Source: CAYSWV01 sp964434865 (GTDB lineage: Bacteria > Cyanobacteriota > Cyanobacteriia > Thermostichales > Thermostichaceae). Taken from it: a stretch of DNA of 64,000 nt. The stretch spans positions 10,943 to 74,942 of the forward strand of contig CAYSWV010000020.1 in assembly GCA_964434865.1 (NCBI GenBank), written 5' to 3'. This document shows, in pieces, positions 52,523 through 61,512 of this stretch. Within the stretch, counting starts at the first letter, position 1; each line of letters begins with the position of its first letter. The notes beneath the pieces were generated by a model. The model was not told the origin of the DNA. It did no database searches and saw only the letters and a list, made by a program, of their open reading frames with translations. A program made the position numbers and the translations under genes.

Positions 52523-54901
52523 CTAGTTGATCACAAGCTGAATCAGTGAAACGGAGTCATTCTCAGAGTTCGCTGTTACTAGTTGGTTGGTGGCAGAGAT
52601 GAACTCAATACCTTCTGGCTCCAACTGAGCTTCTGTGTCATTTGCAATAACATAGTTAGGATCACTGGGATCAGTAACTAACACCACGGTATCAATCAAA
52701 GTAATGTTAGACGGATCGGTGACGTCATGAATGGTGACAGCATCAGAGCGCTCTAAAGTAGCAAACGCTAAAGTACGGCCATTGACTTCCCCTAGCGTTA
52801 CAACTTCAGGTTCGGGCCCTTTGGTATCGCACCGCTGGGGCAAGCGTAAATCAACAACAGTTTGTTCAATGGTATTGCCGCTATCCCCAAGCAGCGCACC
52901 TGTTGTAGCATCAAACACACTAATACTCCGAGATCCAAAGGGTCCCCCTATACCAGCTCCACTTTCAGCAACAGCAACATTGTCTTCATCGGCTGTGACA
53001 AAGAATGAACCATCTGCAGATAGTGCAATGCCATCTGGTTCCCTTGAGGAGGTAAACGACTCTAAAATTCCACCCGCATAGCCATCACTAGACAAGCACT
53101 CGGGATCTCCATCGTCCAAATCACCCTGAATAAAGCCTTCACCTGTGCGTTGGCCTAGATCAAATGCAATCGGATCAGAGAAGTCATTCGGGACACCATT
53201 GCCATCTGTGCCTAAAACATTGATCCGAGCCACAGCATTATTCTCTTGTAACGAAGCAATAATAAAGGAGCTATCCGGTGAAATCTTTACCGTCTCAGGC
53301 TGGGGATCAGCGGGGAAAATGATGCCGCTATCTACCGCAAGGTCAATCTCAGTCACCACAGTCAGGTTGCCATTATCAATATCGCTCAGATCCAAAATAG
53401 AAAGTGAACCTGGGGGCGGATCGGGTAAGTTGGTCTCATCACCTTCAGCCTCATTCCCCACAGCAGCATAGGTTCCATCTGGGGCAATAGCTACGGAGTC
53501 AGGGCCAAGGCCAACCTCAACGGAGTCGATGATATCCAGTGAAGGTAGTGCTACAGCTAAGATTAAGCCATTGGTTAGATCGTCGTCTTCTTTCACACCA
53601 ACCAGGGCAAAGGAACCATCTGCACTGATATCAACACCCGTAAAGTCAGCTCCGCCAAATCCGTCGGGAGTTGTGATGCCCAGATCATCAAAATCAAAGT
53701 CATCTACAATAGTGAGACTATCCCCATCAATGGACAGTAAGGTTAGATCATCGCTACCTACCAACACAACTTGGCTGCCATCGGGTGTGACATCTAGGAG
53801 TTCAGCATTAACATCTGCCACCGCATCCACCACTTGTCCACGGACTAAGGGAGCCGTTTCACAAGCCCCCGTCACAGCAATCTGATTCGCTGCTATCAAT
53901 GGATCTGTGCCCGGATCATGCACAATCACACAAATGTCAGCATCAACGCCTGGAATTTCTAGCTGATCAAAACTGATCTGGAGCAAGCTGGAGCCAGGCT
54001 CAGCGGCATAACTGGTAAAGCCTGGGAAGAGAGTGGTAGGGAACTGTTCAAATTCGACGGGACCCACTTCAAACCCGTCAGTTGCAAAGCTAGACACTTG
54101 AATAGAAATCTGGAGTGTTCCCGCGGCTACAGGTCCCACAGGCGGCTCAACGGCAACCCCACCCGGCAACACGAGACCACAGGGATTGGCTGCAACATTA
54201 TCGAGAGTGAAGTTTAAGCTGGGGGCCACTGCATTAGCCACAGCAACTAGATTCTCATCAGTACAAATATCTAAAGGCAAAAAGGAGGCTGCATAGACTA
54301 AGATCGCATCGCTTAAATCAGGGGCAGGTGTGCTCCCTGGAGTGGCAAAGTCGGTATTGATAGCCGTAGGGACTGGATCAAGATCAGCCGCGTTGTAGGG
54401 GCCTTCTGGACGAGTTGAGAATAGTTCACTTGCAGCCGTTGCAATCGCTTCAGCTGTGCGTAAGCTGGGGGGTAAGGTTGAAAGGGCTCGGACCAAGACG
54501 TAGTCGTCAAAGGTGACGTCAGCCGGATCACCTAAATAAAGTAAACCAGCGGCCTCTGCACAGTTACTTGCAATCACAGCACTAGGGAATTCGGATTGAA
54601 GCTGTTGCTGAGAAATCACCTTCAGGGCATCGGATTCTAGCGCCACGTAAGTTGGGCTAGAGGGTAACTTCACAAATGTGACCCCCTGAGTAGATACGCG
54701 CTCACCCAAATCACCACTGATCTCAATAGATCCAGCTGGCACACTATCCGGACAGGCATTGAGAACCGTTGAGGTGTCTGATGTGGTTAAGGGGAGTGAC
54801 GTGGATACTGACGAATTATTTTGACCACAAGCGGGTAACAAGGCCAGTAACAAAGCTGGTGCAGCAAAAAATTTTACCCAATTTGAAGGTTTAGAATTCA
54901 T
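52523..54901 (-). CDS. Modular lipoprotein: shared N-terminal unit plus beta-propeller
   Basis: I start at ATG 54901, eight bases after AGAGGA; it is followed by a signal with lipobox LLPAC (Cys25). The shared unit covers about 55-348: helical repeat 1 (YLGDPADVTFDDYVLVRALS...LPPSLRTAEAI, 122-153), repeat 2 (SDAILVYAASFLPLDICTDENL, 197-218), LPGGVAVEPPVGP, and a beta domain with Cys in ADICVIVHDPG and TGACE. Residues 355-792 are a seven-bladed-type propeller with repeated (D/E)xxxISxDGSFALVG elements, as in proteins annotated choice-of-anchor I or lactonase-like. Probably exposed in the periplasm or on the surface. It is the last of three consecutive members and has its own terminator. Confidence 0.88.
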   Translation of the reverse strand: MNSKPSNWVKFFAAPALLLALLPACGQNNSSVSTSLPLTTSDTSTVLNACPDSVPAGSIEISGDLGERVSTQGVTFVKLPSSPTYVALESDALKVISQQQLQSEFPSAVIASNCAEAAGLLYLGDPADVTFDDYVLVRALSTLPPSLRTAEAIATAASELFSTRPEGPYNAADLDPVPTAINTDFATPGSTPAPDLSDAILVYAASFLPLDICTDENLVAVANAVAPSLNFTLDNVAANPCGLVLPGGVAVEPPVGPVAAGTLQISIQVSSFATDGFEVGPVEFEQFPTTLFPGFTSYAAEPGSSLLQISFDQLEIPGVDADICVIVHDPGTDPLIAANQIAVTGACETAPLVRGQVVDAVADVNAELLDVTPDGSQVVLVGSDDLTLLSIDGDSLTIVDDFDFDDLGITTPDGFGGADFTGVDISADGSFALVGVKEDDDLTNGLILAVALPSLDIIDSVEVGLGPDSVAIAPDGTYAAVGNEAEGDETNLPDPPPGSLSILDLSDIDNGNLTVVTEIDLAVDSGIIFPADPQPETVKISPDSSFIIASLQENNAVARINVLGTDGNGVPNDFSDPIAFDLGQRTGEGFIQGDLDDGDPECLSSDGYAGGILESFTSSREPDGIALSADGSFFVTADEDNVAVAESGAGIGGPFGSRSISVFDATTGALLGDSGNTIEQTVVDLRLPQRCDTKGPEPEVVTLGEVNGRTLAFATLERSDAVTIHDVTDPSNITLIDTVVLVTDPSDPNYVIANDTEAQLEPEGIEFISATNQLVTANSENDSVSLIQLVIN

Positions 54902-55138
54902 AGCATAGATCCTCTGAAAGCTAAGGTGATCGGCGTCCTTAATGTACAAATCTCGATGTACAAATCCTTGTACAAATCTTTTTGGTTAGAGAAATACAGC
55001 ACTTTAAATAAGCTGAAGTCTTAAGTGGTTTCTAGATTTTGTTCAAGCTTTAAAGTTGACTGTATATCGTCTCAGCTAGTCTGTTAATTCAAACAGTTAG
55101 ATACCTCAAACCAGCTGTATTACTGGATTTTAGTCAAA

Positions 55139-55189
55139 CCTAGAGGCTTGTTTCTAGAACCTACATAAGTCTAGACTACAAGCCTTAGG
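55139..55189. promoter_or_regulatory. Inverted repeat between two modular lipoprotein genes
   Basis: CCTAGAGGCTTG (55139-55150) pairs with CAAGCCTTAGG (55179-55189), one bulged base, around a 28-base loop containing two TCTAGA-like elements. It lies just downstream of the gene ending at 55216 and upstream of the one starting at 54901. No T-run follows on the minus strand, so a processing site or attenuator is as likely as a terminator. Confidence 0.5.
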
Positions 55190-55215
55190 GATGAGTTTGA
55201 ATCCAGAGTTAGCCT

Positions 55216-56916
55216 TTATTCAATCGGTTGAGGCTCACCATAGAGGAAGTCATCCATAGCGACGACATCCTGACCCTCAACACCACCATCAGCTGGAGCC
55301 CCAGTGACCGAAAGATCACCAGCTGTAATCCGCACCCGAGCGACAGGAGATCCCTCAGGGAAAACAACACCCAAGAACGATAAGGATCCTTGCGATGGTC
55401 CTAGAGCCGGAACAGGGGCCACCAATAAGGTATTACCATCAGCATCCAAGTACTCCATCGATGAGGTGGGGGTATCTACATCTGTGAAGATAACGCCAAA
55501 CCCATTCACACTGGCGGGTGTTACCTGATCAGAGGGGAGGAAGAAGATGACATCAAACGCAACACCCAAGTCAGGATCGTTATAAGCAAAGATCCGATTA
55601 GGACTAAAGAAAGAAGCCTCATTCATGTAGATTTCCCCATTCACATCACTAAAGAGTAAGGGAGGCATCGCTCTACTAATACGGAACAAGTCTTCATCTA
55701 GTGCCCCGGCTTCACCGGGCTCTGTAAACACTAAACCACGGGCTAAAGGTGCAGCATCAGCATTAAAGGTATCACCAGGGATAAAGTTAGGAATCTCACG
55801 ATCATCTAGCAAGGGGCTAGCATCCCAGTTAATAGTACGGAAGCCATCCGGGAACGTTTGCGGCTCACCGGCGTTGTTAGCACCTCCCAATGCTGCTTGA
55901 TAGGCAGTCACTGAATCAGCAATGTCAGCTGGAGTACCACTCAAACTGGTATCAGTGATCACCGTAGGACAAGCTGATGATGTTGCCAGCGTAGCCAGTA
56001 AGGGATTGTCTTCACCACTCTCACTCACAATGATGCAGGTATCATCATCAGTGCCATCAATAGCAACAGCTGTGAAGTTAACAGGAACCAGAGCTGAATC
56101 TAGATCAGCCACATAGGTTACAAAGCCATCAAAGGGATTAACGGGGTTCTGAATAAAGAGAGCCGCCCCAATTTCAAAGTCGCCAGGTAAAGTTAACGTA
56201 CCTTCAGGATCCAAGACAGAAATCTGAATTTGACCAGCCAGCTCGTCAACAGCTGGATCAATAGCAACACCACCAGGGAGCTCTATTCCAGGAATGGCTA
56301 AAATGTCATCTTCTGTGAGGCTAGTGCCCAAGAGCTGATTGATCACAGCTACTAAGTTCGCAGCAGTCCGGAGGCTAGCTGGTAAAAATTGAGCCGCATA
56401 AACAGCCGTTGCATCGAGTAAGTCAGGCGAAATAGGGGGGCCTGCTACAAAGTTAGTATTGTCACTGTTAGGAACAGGATCTAAATCACCAACCTCAAAA
56501 GGACCCTCAGGACGAGTTGAAAATAGTGTGTTAGCAGTATCGACAATATTCTCTGCACTTCGTTGCGATATAGGTAGCTGGGATGTTGCAAACACTAAAA
56601 CAAAGTCGTCAAATGAAACAACTGTCGGATCACCCAGGTAAATTTGATTGACAGCATCCGTTTCACAAGCTGCCACAGGATCAAAAGCATGATCAACATC
56701 AGCAATCGCTTGACCGTTACCAATGTCTACGGTTGGTAATCCTTCAGGTGGAAGACAGGTCTCAGTGTACAACTGGCTACCAGCAGGAACCAGCGAATTA
56801 GGGTTGATGACAGACCCATTGGTATTTAATGCTGTCAGATTAGTCCCTGATCCACAGCCCTGGAGCAAAGCCAATAAGGCTAATCCTGATAGCCCAAATA
56901 ATGTTGAGTGTTTCAT
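55216..56916 (-). CDS. Modular lipoprotein: shared N-terminal unit plus FTDVD-type beta-sandwich
   Basis: A 566-residue precursor with lipobox LLQGC (Cys21). The shared unit runs about 65-318: helical repeat 1 (YLGDPTVVSFDDFVLVFATS...LPISQRSAENI, 93-124), repeat 2 (LDATAVYAAQFLPASLRTAANL, 167-188), LPGGVAIDPAV, and a beta domain with Cys in DTCIIVSESG and SSACPT. The C-terminal 240 residues contain FRTINWDASP, a GFGVIFTDVDTPTSSMEY strand pair, FLGVVFPEGSPVARVRI and VVAMDDFLYGEPQP, a widespread exported beta-sandwich type without known function. No enzyme motif seen. It is the middle gene of three. Confidence 0.87.
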   Translation of the reverse strand: MKHSTLFGLSGLALLALLQGCGSGTNLTALNTNGSVINPNSLVPAGSQLYTETCLPPEGLPTVDIGNGQAIADVDHAFDPVAACETDAVNQIYLGDPTVVSFDDFVLVFATSQLPISQRSAENIVDTANTLFSTRPEGPFEVGDLDPVPNSDNTNFVAGPPISPDLLDATAVYAAQFLPASLRTAANLVAVINQLLGTSLTEDDILAIPGIELPGGVAIDPAVDELAGQIQISVLDPEGTLTLPGDFEIGAALFIQNPVNPFDGFVTYVADLDSALVPVNFTAVAIDGTDDDTCIIVSESGEDNPLLATLATSSACPTVITDTSLSGTPADIADSVTAYQAALGGANNAGEPQTFPDGFRTINWDASPLLDDREIPNFIPGDTFNADAAPLARGLVFTEPGEAGALDEDLFRISRAMPPLLFSDVNGEIYMNEASFFSPNRIFAYNDPDLGVAFDVIFFLPSDQVTPASVNGFGVIFTDVDTPTSSMEYLDADGNTLLVAPVPALGPSQGSLSFLGVVFPEGSPVARVRITAGDLSVTGAPADGGVEGQDVVAMDDFLYGEPQPIE

Positions 56917-57171
56917 AATTGAGATTACCTCCCAGTAAGTTTCCGATCACACCCTCTGTGCTGATTACATCACGAATCTCAGCACAAATCCACACCAAGC
57001 TAGTGTATCTGCATATTTTGTGACAGTTATGTCCAATAAGTTGATGGGCCCAGGGGAAAACTCAACCATCTGGGCCACTATTAGGATCTAGCGTATCCAT
57101 AGAATCACGTGATTGATCTCTAGACCCAAGACCTAGACCCAACCACGTGCTTGGAACCTAGTGAATCTGAT

Positions 57172-60054
57172 CTAGGGCAGAATGGTGTCTGCTCGCTCGT
57201 TCAAGTTCTGGATCCGCTCATCCTCAGCAGGTGCTGTGTCCTCTAGATCAAAGTCAGGGACTGTATCTAAGAAGTCAGCTAGGGCTTCTTGCTCGCGACC
57301 ATCTGCCTCAAAGGTTGTGTCATCGCCTGTAAATAGGTCTACAACATTTTCACCAAAAGTGGGGAAGGGATAGCCATCGCCCCCAATATCAGGATCATCA
57401 GCAGACGGATCAGCTAAGAAGTTAAGGGTTACTAGACGAATATCATCGCCGCTAACCACAGCCCCATCTTGAACAATGACCTCTGTTACCGCCCCGGTAT
57501 CATCGATCAGAGCCACGTTTTGAATTCGAGTCCCTGGAGTGGTGACATTCGCGTCATCATCAAACACAATTGCAGTGCCATCGGGATCGTAGCTGAACTT
57601 CAAACCACCCACTTGAATGGTCTGACCTCCACCAATATTGGCAACACCGTGCTCAAGTAGATCCTTGAGTTCTTCACGTGACACGGTTAATAAGGTCAAG
57701 CCATTGTTGAAACGCAAGGCGTTTTGAATATCAAGACGGGAGACATCGCCATCCATTTTGCCCGTGTTGGGATTAGCCACAGGGGGCACACGTAACCCTT
57801 CATCGCCCGGTAGAATGGCCCCAATCGAAGCCCGGATGCCTCCACCATTTTTGATCGAAACCACGGTAGTTGGATCAACAGCCTGAGCCGCCGCCAAATT
57901 CGCATCAGCCGTTAAGTTACCCAAGTTAGTTTCTTGAGTCCGCACGTCTTGACGCTCACCATTCAAGAACACAGCGACAGGGCCAAAGAAAGGAGGACCA
58001 TCTAGCTCTTCGAGAATATCACCTACTTCTTCAATTGCATCTAGAACAACTGGATCCGCTGGGGCATTCCCCGTTTCAGTAACGCCTTGATCATCAGTGG
58101 GGAAAGGTCGGCTATTGGCCCCAATACCAGCAATAATACCGTTAGCGTCGAATTCAACAATCAAACGACCTACGTAGCGGTATTCCCGATCGGTGTTAAC
58201 TAATGCAACTGGCTCATCTGAGGCAGAATTAAAGAAGAGAGGGTATTGTCCAGATGGATCTTTGCCAAATTCGGTCCGGATCCGATTCCCTGGATTAGCT
58301 AAGAGCGTATCGGAGCCGCCTGCAATGATCACGTCTACATCTTCCAGCAATCCAGCTAACTGGATCTCGTTTTCAATTTGTTGCAAGTGAGCTAATACAA
58401 TCACTTTGTCGATACCTGTACCCGTGAGGGCATCGACTTCAGCTTGGATGATCGCGGCTAAGCCAGGAATATCATCTTCATCAGCAGGGTTAATCATCAC
58501 ATCACCCGGGCTGGCAATTCGCCCTAACTGAGGTGTAGTAGCACCCACAATACCGAATCGCTCACCGTTGACTGTGATCACAACACTGGGGGCAATCCGC
58601 CCTGGGATGGTGCTAGCTTCTAAGCCTGCAGATTCGGTTTCGCCTGATAAGTTACCGTCTTGAGAGAAATCAAGGTTAGCGCTCAAGAAGGGGAACGTAG
58701 CTAAACGAATCAGATCACGAGTGGGCCGTGTCCCTAGATCAAACTCGTGGTTACCAAAGGCAGAAGCCTCAAAGCCCAAGGCACTGTTGATAGCCACATC
58801 AGCTTCACCCAAGGTGGTGTTGTAGAACGCTCCTGGAATCCACAAGTCACCGGACGCTAAGCGAAGAGTGTTACTAAATTCAGCTGCTAGCGCTTCGATC
58901 ACCTGAGAAAAGCGAGGGGCATCGTCTAGAGCAGCAACACCAGCCTCTTGGTCAGCTGCGTGTAAGATCTGGACGGTAAAATCAGTAGGCGCCAGCGATA
59001 AAGCAACATCAGGATCAGACTGTAAAGGAGCATCGCCAGTAAAGTCACAAGCACTAGAGGTGGCTAACTGATTAAAGCTGAGGACAGGGTTATCCCCTAC
59101 GGTATGGACAACAATGCAAGTTTGGGCAGTAGCACCCGGAATATTGAGCTGAGCAAACTCAACTTCAATCAAGCTCGATCCAGCTAAAGCAGCGTAGCTA
59201 GTGAACCCAGGGAAAATAGTTGTGGGAAGTTGAGTGAATTCAGCGGCACCCACGGTAAACTCAGGAGCAGCAAAAGAGTCCTCAAACACTGAGATCTGAA
59301 TGTTTCCAGCTGAAACTGGCCCAACAGCAGGATCAACCGGAATACCTCCAGGTAATTCTGGCGGAATCGCTGCAACTTCAGATCCAACTAAATTGGCGCC
59401 TGGAAAGACAGCATTAACAGTAGCCACCAGGTTCTCTAAGGTTCTGATCTCATCGGGTAACAGCGAGGCCGCAAACACTAGAGCTGCGTCTAATAGATCA
59501 GGAGCCGGCGTACTACCTCGAGTTACGTAGTTAGTATTGATCTCATCTGGAATCGGACCAAAATCATCAGCCTGGTAAGGTGTTTCCCGATCTTGGAAGA
59601 GGTCATTGGCTGCAGTGGCAATATTTTCTGCTGTGCGTAAGCTAGGTGGCAAGGTACTGAGGGCACGAACCAACACATAGTCATCAAAGGTTACAACAGT
59701 TGGATCGTTTTGATAGATAGCATTGACAGCATCCTCAGCGCAGTACTCAGACCCTAGAACAACACCAGCATCTTCTTCAAGCGCAGCATAAAAATCAGGA
59801 GCATCAGGTAGATCAACGAGTACAAAGGTGGCACCACCCACTTCAACTGGAGAGGTATCAAAAGCATCTGCTGCAAAGGTTACATCACCAGCAAAGCAAG
59901 TACCTACTGATGCAGAAACGGAAGTCAAGCCGCCATCGTTACTGGGACCCGGCAAGGATGTCACAGGATTAGATCCACCACCGCAACTTTGAAGCAAAGC
60001 CAGCATTAACGCAGCAGGCACTGCAGATTGTTTGATCCGGGTAAGGGATTTCAC
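57172..60054 (-). CDS. Modular lipoprotein: shared N-terminal unit plus metallophosphatase/5'-nucleotidase
   Basis: I start at GTG 60054, eight bases after TGTGAGG, giving 960 residues with lipobox LLQSC (Cys24). The shared unit (about 70-337) has helical repeat 1 (YQNDPTVVTFDDYVLVRALS...LPPSLRTAENI, 114-145), repeat 2 (DAALVFAASLLPDEIRTLENL, 189-209), LPGGIPVDPAVGP and a beta domain with Cys in QTCIVVHTVG and SSACDF. The metallophosphatase starts at 361: VQILHAADQEAG (DxE instead of the usual DxH), ASGDLW, FGNHEFDLG, IVLAHLQQ and VIIAGGSDT. The 5'-nucleotidase C-terminal domain follows with NLTADANLAAA and SIKNGGGIRA. Probably hydrolyses nucleotides or phosphate esters outside the cytoplasm. 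Confidence 0.88.
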   Translation of the reverse strand: MKSLTRIKQSAVPAALMLALLQSCGGGSNPVTSLPGPSNDGGLTSVSASVGTCFAGDVTFAADAFDTSPVEVGGATFVLVDLPDAPDFYAALEEDAGVVLGSEYCAEDAVNAIYQNDPTVVTFDDYVLVRALSTLPPSLRTAENIATAANDLFQDRETPYQADDFGPIPDEINTNYVTRGSTPAPDLLDAALVFAASLLPDEIRTLENLVATVNAVFPGANLVGSEVAAIPPELPGGIPVDPAVGPVSAGNIQISVFEDSFAAPEFTVGAAEFTQLPTTIFPGFTSYAALAGSSLIEVEFAQLNIPGATAQTCIVVHTVGDNPVLSFNQLATSSACDFTGDAPLQSDPDVALSLAPTDFTVQILHAADQEAGVAALDDAPRFSQVIEALAAEFSNTLRLASGDLWIPGAFYNTTLGEADVAINSALGFEASAFGNHEFDLGTRPTRDLIRLATFPFLSANLDFSQDGNLSGETESAGLEASTIPGRIAPSVVITVNGERFGIVGATTPQLGRIASPGDVMINPADEDDIPGLAAIIQAEVDALTGTGIDKVIVLAHLQQIENEIQLAGLLEDVDVIIAGGSDTLLANPGNRIRTEFGKDPSGQYPLFFNSASDEPVALVNTDREYRYVGRLIVEFDANGIIAGIGANSRPFPTDDQGVTETGNAPADPVVLDAIEEVGDILEELDGPPFFGPVAVFLNGERQDVRTQETNLGNLTADANLAAAQAVDPTTVVSIKNGGGIRASIGAILPGDEGLRVPPVANPNTGKMDGDVSRLDIQNALRFNNGLTLLTVSREELKDLLEHGVANIGGGQTIQVGGLKFSYDPDGTAIVFDDDANVTTPGTRIQNVALIDDTGAVTEVIVQDGAVVSGDDIRLVTLNFLADPSADDPDIGGDGYPFPTFGENVVDLFTGDDTTFEADGREQEALADFLDTVPDFDLEDTAPAEDERIQNLNERADTILP

Positions 60055-60108
60055 AGTGTTAACCTCACAAAAAAGGGACAATATTGCATTGTTGACATAA
60101 TTGAGCAA

Positions 60109-60684
60109 GGGGGTGAGGAGTGAGGTAACGTAAACTCTCTGTGCCTATGTTACCTGCAGAACAGCTGAACCTGCGTACAAGATCTGAAAGGATTTAAGTT
60201 AAGTTCAGCTTAAGCTCATAGTGAGCTAATGGTTTGACTAGACTGGCCTACACGCTCAAACACTCCAGCTCAAATCAACATATCTAGGCCAATACCCAAG
60301 AGTTTGAAGCATGAATGTCGTTGTTTTGATCAGAGAAGACAGCACACAGGCTGATCATCCCTGCATGAGGATCTAGCCTTTAGGATTGACCTTTAGGATT
60401 TAACCTTAAGCGGTGCACTAACTAAAGAGGACTAACCGCAAAGTCACTTTACCCTTCCAAATTATTCCAGATATCCAAATTATTCCAGATATAAGTTATT
60501 CCAGATATAAGGTAATGATTGAATTTAAAACATGTTAAAGACTGTTTAAGCTAAGCCGAGATCCGAGGATTTAAACTGAAGCCAGAGCCGGGCCGACTCT
60601 ACCGCAGCCTCGATTCAAGAGTTTACCTAGCTCAACCGATCCTACTTGAAAGATACTTATGATATTTGTTGGAAGTCATAACTC
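60109..60684. other. Gene-free spacer upstream of the lipoprotein trio
   Basis: Divergent intergenic region of 576 bases between the 5'-nucleotidase lipoprotein and the oxygenase gene. I see no credible coding frame. It contains a repeated TTTAGGATTGACC/TTTAGGATTTAACC pair near 60380-60408 and a triplicated 13-mer at 60462-60508, so it probably holds regulatory elements for one or both flanking units. Confidence 0.6.
60462..60508. repeat. Three direct copies of a 13-bp element
   Basis: TTATTCCAGATAT occurs exactly at 60462-60474, 60480-60492 and 60496-60508, with start-to-start distances of 18 and 16 bases. The array lies in the divergent spacer, about 180 bases before the oxygenase gene and 400 bases before the lipoprotein gene. 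Confidence 0.85.
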
Positions 60685-61431
60685 ATGGTGATCGAAACCT
60701 GGTTTCCCCTGGCCCTTTATCTGGAAGATTTACCTGAGGCTGCTAGCCATCAGCAAGCTTTGTACCAGGCTGTCCTTGATCTCGAAGCTCAAAGTGGTGA
60801 GCGGAAAGCCTATCCTGGAATGGCATGGACCGGCGATCTGCACCAAGTAGCCCAAATTCATCAAGATGTCCGATTTAAGTGGATTGTGGCTCAAATCGAA
60901 AGCCATACCCTACTTTACTTACAAGATCTTGGGCTTAACTTGAGTCAGCTGCAGTTGTACATCCAGCGCTCCTGGCCTGTAGTGGCTCGACATGGACAAG
61001 GGGTAGGGGCCCACTGCCATCACACCGCTCATATTAGTGCAGTCTATTACGTGGCTGTTCCTACCTCGACAGATCTTGATCCAGGTCATTTATTGATCCA
61101 CAACGAGTCTCGCTTTAATGAAGTCTGTCCAGGTTTAGGTAGTGAAAATACAGGGGTCATCTTGGACTGGAATGATCTGAATCAACTGCAGGTTGCGTAT
61201 CCGCCTGTGGCAGGTCGACTTGTGATCTTTCCAGCTAAACAACGACATGAGGTCACTATGAATGAGTCGAAGGAATTGCGAGTCTCCCTATCGTTTGATA
61301 TCGTAATCACGGCATCAGTTAAGGGATCAATTCACTCGTATGAGTTTTTGACACCGCCTTTGAGCCACTGGCAACCGTTTCGATCTCAGTCTCCCGATAT
61401 AGCTACTGATGGTGATAGGGTTACTAATTGA
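60685..61431 (+). CDS. Putative 2OG-Fe(II) oxygenase (TIGR02466-type)
   Basis: The 248-residue protein starts with the VETWFPLALYLEDL segment typical of this group. The iron-site region is GQGVGAHCHHTAHISAVYYVAVP (His110 and His112), the distal His is in IFPAKQRHEVTMNES, and the 2-oxoglutarate Arg is in ELRVSLSFDI. Such enzymes hydroxylate unknown substrates and in cyanophages and cyanobacteria occur in several copies. GGAAG precedes the ATG. It is followed at 81 bases by a HAD phosphatase on the same strand. Confidence 0.83.
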   Translation: MVIETWFPLALYLEDLPEAASHQQALYQAVLDLEAQSGERKAYPGMAWTGDLHQVAQIHQDVRFKWIVAQIESHTLLYLQDLGLNLSQLQLYIQRSWPVVARHGQGVGAHCHHTAHISAVYYVAVPTSTDLDPGHLLIHNESRFNEVCPGLGSENTGVILDWNDLNQLQVAYPPVAGRLVIFPAKQRHEVTMNESKELRVSLSFDIVITASVKGSIHSYEFLTPPLSHWQPFRSQSPDIATDGDRVTN

Positions 61432-61512
61432 AGAGAACTCAACCAGCAGGGCTATCAACCGCTTGCCAGCACCCCTTGCCCCGATCGGTTAATGATCATA
61501 GGATCAAAAATT

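Noticed and set aside
52731..53885. Several 100-120 codon plus-strand ORFs inside the propeller lipoprotein gene
   Set aside because: Ser/Pro/Thr-rich antisense shadows of an acidic repetitive gene, without ribosome sites.
60106..60125. Yfr1-like motif (ACTCCTCAC on the minus strand)
   Set aside because: The motif is incomplete (followed by CCCC), has no flanking stem-loops and lies in the leader of the lipoprotein gene, not at a typical yfr1 locus.
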